A model generated the notes under the pieces. It saw only the letters and a list, made by a program, of their open reading frames with translations. It searched no databases and was not told the DNA's origin. DNA of 64,000 bases from Bacteroides sp. Marseille-P3684 (GTDB taxonomy: Bacteria > Bacteroidota > Bacteroidia > Bacteroidales > Bacteroidaceae), in NCBI RefSeq assembly GCF_900291465.1, contig NZ_LT985808.1, forward strand, positions 1,189,870 to 1,253,869, read 5' to 3'. Made by a program: the position numbers and the translations under genes. Positions 9,144 to 18,176 of this stretch are shown piece after piece. The first letter of the stretch is position 1, and each line of letters opens with the position of its first letter.

Positions 9144-9304
9144 ATACAGGCGATTGTGTCTCTCTGTTTACATGCGGTCCGTCTCCGGTATCTTCCCGGT
9201 TTCGTCCGCATACGCCCTTGCATGGTTAGACTTTTTCAACGTGTCAGGGTTTAATGCTTCGTGTACTAAAGGTGTGTGTCCTCTCTCTTGCCGGCCGAAC
9301 GGGA

Positions 9305-10237
9305 CTAGTAGGCGGCGCGGTACTTGCCCTCGTGTTCGTCTTCGAGTATGTTCAGGTAGGACAGGTAGCGCGACTCGCTGATGAGGTGCTCCTCCACCGC
9401 TTTCCTCACGGCGCAGCCCGGTTCGTGCACATGGGTACAGTTGCCATACTTGCACTGTGCGGAGTATTGGAAGATTTCCTTGAAGTAGTGTCCCACTTCC
9501 TCCTGGCTCATGTCGAACGTGCCGAAGCCCTTGATGCCCGGGGTGTCGATGAGGTATCCTTCTTCGCCAATCTCGAACATCTCGGAGAAGGTCGTCGTGT
9601 GCATGCCCTTGTTGTGGTATTCCGATATTTCCCCCGTCCGCGCCTGGAAGTCGGGGTGGATGGCATTGATGAGTGTCGACTTGCCGACGCCCGAGTTCCC
9701 CGAGAAGAGCGTGACGCGGTGGTCGAGCAGGGAACGGATTTCGTCGATGCCTTCGCCACGGACGGCGGACACCTTGTAACAGGGATAGCCGATGTACTCA
9801 TAGAGGTTCACCAGTCCGTCGAGGTAGCGCAACTCGTCGTCGTTGTAGCGGTCCACCTTGTTGAAGATGAGGCTGACGGGGACGCGGTAGGCTTCCGCCG
9901 TGGCAAGGAAGCGGTCGATGAAGATGGTTGATGTCTCGGGGTAGTTCACCGTGACCACCAGGAAACACTGGTCGAGGTTCGCGGCGATGATGTGCGATTG
10001 CTTGGAGAGGTTGGAGGAGCGGCGGACGATGTAGTTCTTCCGGTCGTCGATGGAGGTGATGAAGGCAGTGCCCTCGTTGTTGAGCACGATGTCCACGCGG
10101 TCGCCCACGGCGACGGGGTTGGTGCTCCGGATGCCTTTCAGCCGGAAGTTCCCTTTGATTTTGCAGTCTATCAGCCGGCCGTCGTCCGTCTTGACCTGGT
10201 ACCAGCTGCCTGTGTTTCTAATAACGAGTCCGTGCAC
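9305..10237 (-). CDS. rsgA: Ribosome small-subunit biogenesis GTPase RsgA
   Basis: A 310-residue circularly permuted GTPase. An N-terminal OB fold (residues 1-70) precedes the permuted G motifs: G4 (FNKVDRY), then G1/P-loop [16 protein letters not shown], then G3 DTPGIKGF. The C-terminal zinc knuckle is [14 protein letters not shown]. RsgA checks late 30S maturation and releases factors on GTP hydrolysis. It lies downstream of frr with a large hairpin between them, so the two translation genes may be only partly co-transcribed. Confidence 0.95.
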   Translation of the reverse strand: MHGLVIRNTGSWYQVKTDDGRLIDCKIKGNFRLKGIRSTNPVAVGDRVDIVLNNEGTAFITSIDDRKNYIVRRSSNLSKQSHIIAANLDQCFLVVTVNYPETSTIFIDRFLATAEAYRVPVSLIFNKVDRYNDDELRYLDGLVNLYEYIGYPCYKVSAVRGEGIDEIRSLLDHRVTLFSGNSGVGKSTLINAIHPDFQARTGEISEYHNKGMHTTTFSEMFEIGEEGYLIDTPGIKGFGTFDMSQEEVGHYFKEIFQYSAQCKYGNCTHVHEPGCAVRKAVEEHLISESRYLSYLNILEDEHEGKYRAAY

Positions 10238-10274
10238 GTGTTCTAGCGGAATAGGAGGAGGAGAGCGTCGGCAG

Positions 10275-10363
10275 AAAACGACGCAGACCGCCGCAGATGT
10301 CTCTCACCTTACGGGTCGTAGGGACCCGTAGGGAACGTCTGCGCCGGTCTGCGTGTTCGTTTT
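10275..10363 (-). terminator. Large hairpin between frr and rsgA
   Basis: AAAACGACGCAGACCG (10275-10290) pairs with CGGTCTGCGTGTTCGTTTT (10345-10363), allowing a small bulge. Inside lies a second hairpin, ACGGGTC..GACCCGT (10311-10329). A U-rich end on the minus strand makes a terminator or attenuator after frr likely. Confidence 0.6.
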
Positions 10364-10388
10364 CAAAAGCGGACAGCTTTCGGGATGG

Positions 10389-10949
10389 TTATACAGTCAT
10401 GATTTCTTTGTCCTTGGCAGCGAGCATCTCGTCGATCTGCTTGATGTACTTGTCGTGCACCTTCTGCAGCTTGGCCTCGGAGTTCTTCTGCTCGTCTTCA
10501 GGCATACCGTCCTTCACGGCCTTCTTCAACGCGTCGATGGCATCGCGGCGGGCGTTGCGCACGCTGACCTTTGCGGTCTCACCTTCGCCCTTGCACTGCT
10601 TGGCGAGCTGCTTGCGGCGTTCCTCGGTCAGAGGCGGAATGCCGATGCGGATGATTTCGCCGTTGTTTTCGGGCATGATGCCGAGCTCGGAGTCGATGAT
10701 GGCTTTCTCGATGACGCGGAACATGCTCTTGTCCCACGGTTTGATGGCTATGCTGCGTGCATCGGGAGTCGTCACTGCAGCCACGTTGTTGATGGGGACC
10801 ATGCTTCCGTAGGAGTCCACGCGGATGCCGTCGAGCAGGCGGACGTCGGCCCTGCCGGCACGGATGTGTACAAGCGCGTCCTCGAGGTACATGACAGCCA
10901 TGTCCATTTTCTCCTGTGCTTGTTCCAGGATTGCTTTCGAATCAGTCAT
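10389..10949 (-). CDS. frr: Ribosome recycling factor
   Basis: A 186-residue protein of normal RRF length with the two-domain signature: helical domain I ([20 protein letters not shown] and the conserved [15 protein letters not shown]), then [20 protein letters not shown] and [20 protein letters not shown]. It splits post-termination ribosomes together with EF-G. The usual neighbour pyrH is not adjacent. Upstream lie glycosyltransferase genes with a possible TACTTTTG promoter box in between. Confidence 0.96.
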   Translation of the reverse strand: MTDSKAILEQAQEKMDMAVMYLEDALVHIRAGRADVRLLDGIRVDSYGSMVPINNVAAVTTPDARSIAIKPWDKSMFRVIEKAIIDSELGIMPENNGEIIRIGIPPLTEERRKQLAKQCKGEGETAKVSVRNARRDAIDALKKAVKDGMPEDEQKNSEAKLQKVHDKYIKQIDEMLAAKDKEIMTV

Positions 10950-10992
10950 AGAAGTCTATACGATTAATGTTTTGTCAATTGAGTTCGTGCAA

Positions 10993-11000
10993 CAAAAGTA
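10993..11000 (-). promoter_or_regulatory. Putative -7 box for frr (TACTTTTG)
   Basis: On the minus strand TACTTTTG matches the Bacteroidetes -7 consensus TAnnTTTG, 44 bp upstream of the frr start. No good -33 TTTG is found 19-20 bp further upstream, so the call is tentative. Confidence 0.4.
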
Positions 11001-11041
11001 GTACAAAAGAATTTAACATGCAACGCTTGCTGCAGATTTTC

Positions 11042-11815
11042 CTACGCCTGCACTCTTTTCGGATGCGTCAGCGTGCGGAGTGCGAACCACAGGTGGCGCA
11101 TCACGGTCGGGACGGTGCCGTAGTGGCGGCACATGATGTGGAAGCGTTCGATGAGCGAGGCGCGGTGGTTGCGCGTGGTGAGTCCCTCGTCGAGGTAGTC
11201 CACCAGTGTCAGGTGGGTGTTATGCAGGTACCGGGCTTGCTTCATGACGCGGATGCACCAGTCGAAGTCCGCCGAGAAGCGGTAGCGCAGGTCATAATGC
11301 GGGGCGATGGCACGGCGGGCGAAGAAGGCCTGGTGGCACACGAGCATGCCGTGCCGGAAGCTCTTCCACGTGAGGTGCTCGGGAGGGGTCAGGCGGCGCA
11401 TCCGCAGGAAATGGCCCTCACTGTCGACCAGCGCCGTGTCGCCGTAGAGGACGTCGGGGGGACACGGTGCCTCATGGCTGGCAGCCACCGAGTGGACCAT
11501 GCCCAGCAGGGTGTCGTCCTCGTGGAGGCAGTCGCCTGCGTTCAGGAAACACACGTAGTCGCCCGTGGCAAGGGACAGCCCTTTGTTCATGGCATCATAG
11601 AGCCCCTGGTCCGGTTCGCTCACCACGGTGTGTATGTGGTCACGGTAACGCTCGATGATGCGCATCGTGTTGTCCGTCGAGGCGCCGTCGATGAGGATAT
11701 ACTCCACATTCTTGTACGTCTGTGTGATGATGCTCTGGATGGTGTCCTCCAACACCGCTCCGGCATTGTAGGTAACGGTGATGAGGGAGAACTTTGGATG
11801 AAAGTGGGTGTGCAT
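11042..11815 (-). CDS. Family 2 glycosyltransferase (WcaE-like)
   Basis: A 257-residue GT-A enzyme. The N-terminus has the GT2 nucleotide-binding strand (FSLITVTYNAGAVLEDTIQS, then YILIDGASTDNT) and a catalytic metal motif region with FLNAGDCLHEDD around residue 95. The closest style is the WcaE-like branch that transfers sugars during exopolysaccharide or O-antigen synthesis. It follows the GT4 gene with only one base between TGA and ATG, so the two are translated together. Donor and acceptor are unknown. Confidence 0.85.
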   Translation of the reverse strand: MHTHFHPKFSLITVTYNAGAVLEDTIQSIITQTYKNVEYILIDGASTDNTMRIIERYRDHIHTVVSEPDQGLYDAMNKGLSLATGDYVCFLNAGDCLHEDDTLLGMVHSVAASHEAPCPPDVLYGDTALVDSEGHFLRMRRLTPPEHLTWKSFRHGMLVCHQAFFARRAIAPHYDLRYRFSADFDWCIRVMKQARYLHNTHLTLVDYLDEGLTTRNHRASLIERFHIMCRHYGTVPTVMRHLWFALRTLTHPKRVQA

Positions 11816-11816
11816 G

Positions 11817-13085
11817 TCAGTGTTCGAGGGCTTGGTTGTAGATGTTGATATACTGGCGGGCGACAGCCTGCTCGGAGTAGCTCGAAACCGCCTTCCGCCG
11901 TGCCTCCTCGCTCAGCTCATTGCCCGGTTCGGAGAGCACCCAGTGGATGCCGTTTGCCAGGTCGGAGGCGGAGCGGTATTCCGCCACATAGCCGTTGTGC
12001 AGGTGGTCGATCATCTGCGGGATGCCGCCCACGTTGAAGCCCACGCAGGGGATGCCGCATGCCATCGCCTCGACGATGGTGTTGGGCAGGTTGTCCTGCA
12101 GCGAGGGGGTGACGTAGAGGTCGACGGCGTTGTAGATGTCCACCAGGCGGTGCTCGTCGGTGACGTAGTCCATGTTGTAGCACGTGAAGGGGAGGAGGGC
12201 GGCGCTCTCTTCCGCCTGTTTGCCCATGAGGACCACGCCGGCACGGCTTTCCAGCTCCGGATGGTCGCGGAGGAGGAGGTGGCACGCCTCGATGAGGTAG
12301 TCCACACCCTTGCGCTTGTCGGTGGTCTTCATCGAGCCGAAGAGGATGAGCTTGCGGTCGGCGGGCAACCCCAGCTTCCGGCGCACCGCCTGCTTGTCCT
12401 GCGGATGGTAGAGCTGGGTGTTGATGGCGTTGGGGATGTTCGTGACGTGCTTGCCTTGCAGCAGGAGGCTCTTCCGCGCCAGTCCTTCCAGCCAGCGGCT
12501 GCATGCCACAAAGCGGATGTTGCTCTCCGCCATCCACTGCGCCTTCTGCCGGAACACCTTCCAGGCAAGGTCGTGGGCACGCCCCTTCCCGTAGAGCTTG
12601 GGACAGTGGGAGCAGCCGGTCTCATAGCGTGCGCAGTCGTCGGCATAGTGGCAGATGCCCGTGAAGGGCCACATGTCGTGCATTGTCCACACGACGGGTT
12701 TGCCCGAAGCGGTTATCTTGCGGAGTTGCTTGAGCGAGAGCATGCCCTGGTTCACCCAGTGCAGGTGGATGATGTCCGCCTGCTTGAATTCCGGCAGTTC
12801 CGTGACGTCGATGCCCGTGTTGGCGATGTCCACCTCGAACAGGTTGTGCCGCTTGAAGCGGTTGGCTTTCCAGATGACGAGGCGTTCCCAGATGAAGCGC
12901 CACATGTTGAGCCACGAGGGGGGCAGCTCCACGACATCCGCGGCGTCGGTCTGCCTGTCGCGCACGAGCATCTGTACCTGTACGCCGCTGTTCTTCAATG
13001 CTTCCATCAGGCGACGTGCCGCAATCGCCGCACCGCCCGTCTTTTCCGAGGTGTTGATGATAAGTACTCTCATAGGAATCCGCAA
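11817..13085 (-). CDS. Family 4 glycosyltransferase
   Basis: A 422-residue GT-B enzyme. The N-terminal domain opens with ILIINTSEKTGGAAIAARRL. The C-terminal Rossmann domain has the donor-binding motif VEAMACGIPCVGFNVGGIPQ, with the Glu that retaining GT4 enzymes use, and LILFGSMKTTDKRKG at the domain junction. It likely adds a hexose to a surface polysaccharide. It is co-translated with the downstream GT2 gene, and a TACCTTTG box sits just upstream of the start. Confidence 0.87.
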   Translation of the reverse strand: MRIPMRVLIINTSEKTGGAAIAARRLMEALKNSGVQVQMLVRDRQTDAADVVELPPSWLNMWRFIWERLVIWKANRFKRHNLFEVDIANTGIDVTELPEFKQADIIHLHWVNQGMLSLKQLRKITASGKPVVWTMHDMWPFTGICHYADDCARYETGCSHCPKLYGKGRAHDLAWKVFRQKAQWMAESNIRFVACSRWLEGLARKSLLLQGKHVTNIPNAINTQLYHPQDKQAVRRKLGLPADRKLILFGSMKTTDKRKGVDYLIEACHLLLRDHPELESRAGVVLMGKQAEESAALLPFTCYNMDYVTDEHRLVDIYNAVDLYVTPSLQDNLPNTIVEAMACGIPCVGFNVGGIPQMIDHLHNGYVAEYRSASDLANGIHWVLSEPGNELSEEARRKAVSSYSEQAVARQYINIYNQALEH

Positions 13086-13098
13086 CCTTATTGTCGTG

Positions 13099-13106
13099 CA
13101 AAGGTA
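13099..13106 (-). promoter_or_regulatory. Putative -7 box for the GT4-GT2 pair (TACCTTTG)
   Basis: TACCTTTG on the minus strand, 14 bp before the GT4 start, matches TAnnTTTG. A -33 box at the right distance is not evident. If used, the transcript would be nearly leaderless. The 164-bp gap to the next gene holds nothing else that I recognise. Confidence 0.45.
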
Positions 13107-13249
13107 GGTAATATTTTTGAGTTCTTCCGCCGCGGGGACGGGTTAGTTGACGGAGGGCAGGCGTCGTCCGCCGGTCTGTCGTCCGGGTTGTGGGACGCCT
13201 CGTGGGGCAGGCACACCGACGGGAGGTGCCGCGGGACGGGTGCGTCCGT

Positions 13250-14164
13250 TCACGCTCCGAAGTCTCCGCGCAGGGTGCGCTTGATGCGTCGCAGAGCTTT
13301 GGCGAAGAAGGAGTTGGTGCGGGCGTAATAGCGGACGTACGCCCGGCGGGCAGCCGCGTTCTCCTCGATGGGGCTGATGCGGACTACGGGCAAGCGGTCC
13401 GGATAGAGCGTGGTAGCATAGAGTCCGCCCCCGCCGCAATGGGTCCCGCTGCCGTCGAAGCCCTCGTTCTGCACGAGGGAGCGTCCGACGTTGAGCGAGA
13501 GGATGCCCTTGAGGAAGAGGCTGGCGTTCCAGCGGATGGCCCATGAGTTGTTCTTCCCCTCAATCTGCCGGCGGAGCATCCGCGTGTAGCCGTACTTGCC
13601 GTCGAAGTCGAACGTACGGTCGAGCTTGCGGTCGAGCAGCTCGTCGAGCAGGGCGCGGCCGTCGGGGTTGAAATGTTTCCACGCGCGTGCCCACGTTGCC
13701 CAGCCCCAGCTGCCTGTCCAGCGGATGAGGAAGGTGTCGGGGAGCGACGGGTCGCGGGTGAAGTCGCACGCCTGGATGTGCCCCACACGGGGTTCGTCGG
13801 CATACATCTCCAGGGCGTCGTTCATGAACGTGAGGAAGTAGGGGGCGGTCACCAGGTCGTCCTCCAGCACGATGACCCGTCCGAAGCGGTTCACCTGGGT
13901 CGTCACGCCGTCGATGATGTTGCGTGCCAGTCCCCAGTTCTCGTCGCGCTCGATGAGGGTCACGCTGCGGAAGCCCCCGATGTGCCGGATGTAGGCGCGT
14001 ACCTCGTCCACGGCAGGGCGGGCGTCGGCGTCCCGGGCGGCGTCGGCGTAGATGAAGAGGTCGCTTTCGCCTGCCAGCACGTTGGCTTGCAGGGCTTCCA
14101 CCGTGCGGCGCAGATGCGTCGGGCGGTTGTAGACAAAGAGCAGGATGGGGGCGTACATGGGCAT
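13250..14164 (-). CDS. Glycosyltransferase, GT-A fold (sugar transferase)
   Basis: A 304-residue protein starting YAPILLFVYNRPTHLRRTVE, the opening of a GT-A nucleotide-sugar domain. A metal-binding motif lies in VIVLEDDLVTAPYFLTFMND, and WTGSWGWATWARAWKHF is an aromatic acceptor-site segment typical of this Bacteroidetes group. It belongs with the flanking glycosyltransferases in a surface-glycan cluster and is the second gene of the minus-strand run starting at 15319. Specificity is unknown. Confidence 0.8.
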   Translation of the reverse strand: MPMYAPILLFVYNRPTHLRRTVEALQANVLAGESDLFIYADAARDADARPAVDEVRAYIRHIGGFRSVTLIERDENWGLARNIIDGVTTQVNRFGRVIVLEDDLVTAPYFLTFMNDALEMYADEPRVGHIQACDFTRDPSLPDTFLIRWTGSWGWATWARAWKHFNPDGRALLDELLDRKLDRTFDFDGKYGYTRMLRRQIEGKNNSWAIRWNASLFLKGILSLNVGRSLVQNEGFDGSGTHCGGGGLYATTLYPDRLPVVRISPIEENAAARRAYVRYYARTNSFFAKALRRIKRTLRGDFGA

Positions 14165-14194
14165 GGTCTTGTTTTTCGGGTGATGGGTTGCGTG

Positions 14195-15319
14195 TCAGAA
14201 GTGCAGTCCCTTGATGAAGGCAAGGTGGTCGAGCACCCGGCTCACGGCGTTGTAGGGAGCGGGGCGGTTCCGTCGGCGTTTGTCCTTCAGGCAGTTTGCC
14301 AGCGACTTCAGCGGAAGGTGGAAGAAGAGGCGCGTCAGGTTCTGCCGTTGCTCGTCCAGCAGACGGGCGTATTCCGCCGGGTCAGTCTCCAGCCGGCGCA
14401 CCAGGGCGACGGCCTCGTCCATCGTCTTGACGTTGCAGGCGTCGGTAATCAGTTCCTTGTGAATCACCTCGTCGCGGTTCATGATGGCGAGCGTACCCAG
14501 CGAGATGGCCTCGGCGACGGAATTACCGCGGATGGTGCGTCCACCCATCTTGATGAAGTACTTGGCGTCGTAGATGCTCTCCAGGTTCTCGGCGATGAGC
14601 TGGCGGTGGAGGAGGACCTCCTGTCCCGCCTCTTCGACGAGCGGACGGAAGTGTTCGGGGACGCGCGTCACGGGACGTTCCCGGGTGGAGTTGATTTCCA
14701 TGAACACACCCCGGCTCTTCGAGGGGCGTCCCAGCTTGGCGGCGAGGAGTCGCTCCAGGGTGTCTCCGCTGACGAAGGTGTAGGGGAAGTCCACCGCGCC
14801 GCACCGTTCCGCCACGATGCCACGTGCCAGCTGGTTGAGGGTGACGTCGTAGCCGAAGCGTGCCGTCCGTGTCGCCATGTTCGCCTCGCCTATCATGTAG
14901 GCGAAGAGCGTGTGCGGATACTGCCGGATGAGGCGTGTGGGCAGGCTGACGTTGATGGAGATGACGATGTCATACGCTCCCCAGTCGACGGCGTAGCAGC
15001 TCACGGCAAAGTCGCCGTTGGCATGCGGACTGCCCGGGCGCTTGAACTCCTGTCCGGGGAGCTTGTCGAGCGTCTGTGTCTTGAGCAGGTAAAGGTGCTT
15101 GGCAAGGTGCGGGATGACCTTGCGATAGATTTGTGTCTCCCACTGCGGTTCTTCGTGGACGATGTAGAAGTCGGCATCCAGTTCCGCCATCAGTCCGATG
15201 GGGCCGACCCGTCCCTGCGAGGAGAAGAGTATGTTGCCCGCGTCCTTTTCCGAGGTGGGACAGACGTAGAGGTCCTGGTACACCTCTTGCTTCACGAGCG
15301 CGATTTTTGGAGTAGTCAT
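14195..15319 (-). CDS. Putative GT-B-type glycosyltransferase
   Basis: A 374-residue protein beginning MTTPKIALVKQEVYQDLYVC. The upstream in-frame ATG at 15409 is rejected because the intervening codons are promoter and heptamer-repeat sequence. The C-terminal half (IYDAKYFIKMGGRTIRGNSV, then EAISLGTLAIMN) resembles the donor-binding half of GT-B enzymes, but no catalytic residue can be assigned with confidence. It is the first gene of a run of four glycosyltransferase-type genes. A TATCTTTG box lies 24 bp upstream. Confidence 0.6.
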   Translation of the reverse strand: MTTPKIALVKQEVYQDLYVCPTSEKDAGNILFSSQGRVGPIGLMAELDADFYIVHEEPQWETQIYRKVIPHLAKHLYLLKTQTLDKLPGQEFKRPGSPHANGDFAVSCYAVDWGAYDIVISINVSLPTRLIRQYPHTLFAYMIGEANMATRTARFGYDVTLNQLARGIVAERCGAVDFPYTFVSGDTLERLLAAKLGRPSKSRGVFMEINSTRERPVTRVPEHFRPLVEEAGQEVLLHRQLIAENLESIYDAKYFIKMGGRTIRGNSVAEAISLGTLAIMNRDEVIHKELITDACNVKTMDEAVALVRRLETDPAEYARLLDEQRQNLTRLFFHLPLKSLANCLKDKRRRNRPAPYNAVSRVLDHLAFIKGLHF

Positions 15320-15342
15320 GGGATGTCTTTGTTTTGCCGCTG

Positions 15343-15374
15343 CAAAGATAAGGATTCGATTGACAATGGACAAC
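15343..15374 (-). promoter_or_regulatory. Putative promoter of the glycosyltransferase run
   Basis: On the minus strand TATCTTTG (15343-15350) matches the -7 consensus, with GTTG (15371-15374) at the -33 position after a 20-bp spacer. The heptamer repeat block starts immediately upstream of the -33 box, so repeat number could affect the promoter. Confidence 0.55.
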
Positions 15375-15378
15375 GTAT

Positions 15379-15480
15379 TAATTGACAATTGACAATTGAC
15401 AATTGACAATTGCCCTGCGGTGTGGGGACGTGTCCGTCAGGCGATGAATGTCCATTATCAATTGTCAATTGTCAATTGAT
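15379..15480. repeat. Heptamer tandem repeat in inverted arrangement
   Basis: ATTGACA is repeated about four and a half times (15381-15412). After about 45 bp, the complementary heptamer (TCAATTG type) is repeated three times (15458-15478). Each unit also contains the palindrome CAATTG, so the block can form several alternative hairpins. A copy-number-variable repeat next to a glycosyltransferase promoter invites a phase-variation test. Confidence 0.75.
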
Positions 15481-15489
15481 TCTGTTCAT

Positions 15490-16060
15490 TTTGTCACAAT
15501 GACGCCGTTTCCCCGGTTTTAACATCACAATTTCCCGATTTGCCGTTTTCGACTAACGCACAAATCCGCAAATTTGTCCCAATTAGAAAAATGCGCGTTA
15601 AATATTTTAAGATACGTCCGTCGGAACGCATCAAAATAAACAGCTCTTCACACAATTATACTCTTTCTAACGCGAAAAAAGCATCTTCCGCACCCATTTT
15701 TACGCTCGAAAGCACCTGTGACTGCTTTCGTACGGACGCGTCCGCACCACCGTACCGACGTGTCCGCACCGTCGTAGTCGTTCGTCCGTACGAAAACAGG
15801 GACCTGTCTGCATTTTTTAGCGCACAAGGGAGTATGATTCCGCAGGTGTGAAATTGCGCCCGTCCGTGTGAAAAGACCGACGGAAGGGAATGAAGGGAGG
15901 GGAGATGATGGCAGAAGGAAAGGAAACAGAGGAAAAGACTGACATGTTGAAAAATGCAAATCGCCCGAGAAGGGCCTTCCCGGTCACCAATCCGTATTTT
16001 GGCGCAAGGAAGCCTCTTCTCAGGCGATTCGTTTGACATTTTGACAAATTGATACCGCGC
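15490..16060 (-). repeat. Intergenic element, copy 2 (22-bp unit family)
   Basis: Read on the minus strand from the menE side: a TTGACA-rich end (CAATTTGTCAAAATGTCAAA), paired arms at 16009-16030 and 15959-15980 that match over about 18 of 22 positions, a spacer of about 165 bp, three 22-bp units, the TATCTTAAAATA box at 15603-15614 and a GCGTTAG..AAACGG box near 15545. It follows the 3' end of menE in the same orientation. No ORF of any quality lies in this stretch. Boundaries are approximate. Confidence 0.75.
15729..15794. repeat. Three 22-bp tandem units of copy 2
   Basis: Units at 15729-15750, 15751-15772 and 15773-15794 start CGTACGGACGCGTCCGCACC, CGTACCGACGTGTCCGCACC and CGTAGTCGTTCGTCCGTACG. 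The first centres on the palindrome CGGACGCGTCCG. The whole block is framed by a 13-bp inverted repeat (TTTCGTACGGACG at 15726 and its complement at 15783). It differs at a single base from the matching block of copy 3, although the flanks have diverged. Confidence 0.85.
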
Positions 16061-16082
16061 TCCCGGACGACGGAGGGGAGGG

Positions 16083-17105
16083 TTACCCCTTGGCAAGCCG
16101 ACGCGCCAGCTCCTTCACTTCCGCCCGGCTGACCTTGCCGCTGCCCGTCTGCGGAATGGAGGCGACGCGGTAGCAGTGCTTCGGGCACCAGTACGGAGGG
16201 AGCACGTCGCGGCAGCCTTGCAGGAGGTCCGGCTGTTCGGAGGGCGCCGCGTAGAGCAGGGTGACGGCTTCGCCCAGTCGGGCGTCAGGGACGGCAGTGA
16301 CGGCAAAGGGGAAGGGCAGGATGGGGGCAAGCCGGGCTTCCGCCTGTTCGATTTGCACCTTCACGCCGCCCGTGTTGATGGTGTTGTCGGCACGGCCGAG
16401 GATGCGGAACTGTCCCCGCTCGTTCAGCTCGGCGATGTCGTTGGTCTCCAGCGTCTGCGGGTTGACGGCTGGAGCGTCGATGACCAGGGTGCCGCGTTCC
16501 GACAGGCGGATGCGGACGGAGTCGAACGGCGTGTACCACTCCGAGGCTTCCTCCCCGTTGAGGCGGCGCAGGGCGATGTGCGAGAGCGTCTCCGTCATGC
16601 CGTAGGTGCTCCACACGGCGTGGGGGAAGTCCCTCAGGGCACGTGCCAGGGAGTCGTCCACCGCGCCGCCACCGATGATGAGGTGCTTCACCCGGCGCAG
16701 CAGTTCCCGTTCGCGCGGCACCTGCAGGGAGTTGTAGACCTGCATGGGAATCATGGCGGCAAACACGGGGGCTTCGTCCACATCGGCGAGCGGATGCCCG
16801 GACGGCTGGACGGTCACGAGCCGGAGTCCCCACACGAGGGAGCGGACCACGACCATCTTCCCGGCAATGTATTGCAGGGGCATGCACAGCAGGGCGGTGT
16901 CGCCCCGTTGCAGTCCGAGGAACGAGCAGGTCAACCGGGCGCTTGCTTCCATGCGGCACTTCTCGACCTGCATGTGCTTGGGCGTCCCCGTGGAGCCGGA
17001 AGTCTGCACGCCGACGGTCGGACGGCGGTCGTGCCACTCGTCGAGGAAGGCTTGCAGGGCGGCGTGGATGTCGGGACGGGCGGAAGGGGTCACCGGTTGA
17101 ACCAT
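16083..17105 (-). CDS. menE: o-Succinylbenzoate-CoA ligase (MenE)
   Basis: A 340-residue adenylate-forming enzyme, short for the family. The P-loop-like AMP motif is QTSGSTGTPKHMQVEK and the middle motif STYGMTETLSHIALR. The hinge and C-terminal domain carry LGRADNTINTGGVKV and the catalytic-lysine region QTGSGKVSRAEVKEL. The start at 17105 (MVQPVTPSARPD) is chosen because everything upstream is menC in another frame; the two genes overlap by 16 bp. It activates o-succinylbenzoate with CoA in menaquinone synthesis and is the last gene of the men operon. Confidence 0.9.
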   Translation of the reverse strand: MVQPVTPSARPDIHAALQAFLDEWHDRRPTVGVQTSGSTGTPKHMQVEKCRMEASARLTCSFLGLQRGDTALLCMPLQYIAGKMVVVRSLVWGLRLVTVQPSGHPLADVDEAPVFAAMIPMQVYNSLQVPRERELLRRVKHLIIGGGAVDDSLARALRDFPHAVWSTYGMTETLSHIALRRLNGEEASEWYTPFDSVRIRLSERGTLVIDAPAVNPQTLETNDIAELNERGQFRILGRADNTINTGGVKVQIEQAEARLAPILPFPFAVTAVPDARLGEAVTLLYAAPSEQPDLLQGCRDVLPPYWCPKHCYRVASIPQTGSGKVSRAEVKELARRLAKG

Positions 17106-18172
17106 AGCTTCTCTCCTTTCATCGTGAGCGGACTGTCGATGTTGTCCGTGAAGAGCAGCCCCGTGCCCAGTCCCTGCGGCATGGTGGGGTGCTGTGTGGC
17201 GCACCATTGGGCAATGGCGTTGAGCCCGACGTTCGACTCCAGTGCGGAGGTTACCCAGTAGCGGATGCCGCGTTCGGCAGCGAGGCGCATCCACTCTTCC
17301 GCTCCTGCCAGTCCGCCGTGGAGCGAGGGCTTGAGGATGAGGTACGCGGGGCGGATGCGGTCGAGCAGTTCCGCCTTGCGGCGGGGGGCGTTCACACCGA
17401 TGAGCTCCTCATCGAGCGCAATGGGCAGGGGAGACGTGCGGCAGAGGCGTGCCATCTCGTCCCACTGTCCGGCGCGTATGGGCTGCTCGATGGAGTGCAG
17501 CGTGAAGGCGGCGAGACGCTCCAGCTTCTCCGGGGCGTCGGCAGGCGTGAAGGCTCCGTTGGCATCCACGCGCAGCTCGATTTCGTCGGGGGAGAAGTGG
17601 CGTCGGATGAAGTCGAGCAACGCCAGTTCGCGCTCGAAGTCGATGGCGCCTATCTTCAGCTTGATGCAGCGGAAGCCCGTCCGCATCTTCTCCTCGATGC
17701 GTGCATACATCTCGTCGAACGTGCCCATCCAGATGAGTCCGTTGGTGACGATGCCCTCCTCCCCGCGGGCAAAGGGGCTGTCCCACAGACGCCATCCCCC
17801 TCCGGCACGGAGGTTGCGCAGGGCAGTCTCCAGTCCGAAGCGGATGGAGGGATAGTCGCGCAGGAGGTCGTCGGGCAGCTGTCCGTCGGCTTCCGTCAGC
17901 CGGCAGGCGCGTCGCAGGGTCTCCTCATAGTCCGGGACGTCGTCGCAGCTCAGTCCCGGGAGCGGTGCACACTCGCCCCAGCCACAGTCCGCCTGTCCGT
18001 GCGGCGAGCGCAGCAGGTCGAGCAGTTCCGCCTCGCCGGGGCGTGCGTTCCCGTCCGGACGGGTGGCACGGACGTACCACACCTTCCGCGTGGTGAGCAC
18101 ACCGCGCGAGGTCCCTGCCGGCTGCTTGAAGTGGAGCCGGTAGGGAAGGATATCCAGTTGCAGGTCCGTCAT
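17090..18172 (-). CDS. menC: o-Succinylbenzoate synthase (MenC)
   Basis: A 360-residue enolase-superfamily enzyme starting MTDLQLDILPYRLHFKQPAG. It shows the catalytic Lys motif CIKLKIGAID, metal ligands in ELRVDANGAF, HSIEQPIRAG and IALDEELIG, and the second Lys in AYLILKPSLHGG. It dehydrates SHCHC to o-succinylbenzoate. The start at 18172 lies four bases after the menB stop, which argues against the longer upstream start. The order menB-menC-menE is common in Bacteroidetes. Confidence 0.92.
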   Translation of the reverse strand: MTDLQLDILPYRLHFKQPAGTSRGVLTTRKVWYVRATRPDGNARPGEAELLDLLRSPHGQADCGWGECAPLPGLSCDDVPDYEETLRRACRLTEADGQLPDDLLRDYPSIRFGLETALRNLRAGGGWRLWDSPFARGEEGIVTNGLIWMGTFDEMYARIEEKMRTGFRCIKLKIGAIDFERELALLDFIRRHFSPDEIELRVDANGAFTPADAPEKLERLAAFTLHSIEQPIRAGQWDEMARLCRTSPLPIALDEELIGVNAPRRKAELLDRIRPAYLILKPSLHGGLAGAEEWMRLAAERGIRYWVTSALESNVGLNAIAQWCATQHPTMPQGLGTGLLFTDNIDSPLTMKGEKLWFNR

Positions 18173-18176
18173 CGCG

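Noticed and set aside
15320..15409. N-terminal extension of the glycosyltransferase to 15409
   Set aside because: The extra codons are made by the heptamer repeat and the promoter box.
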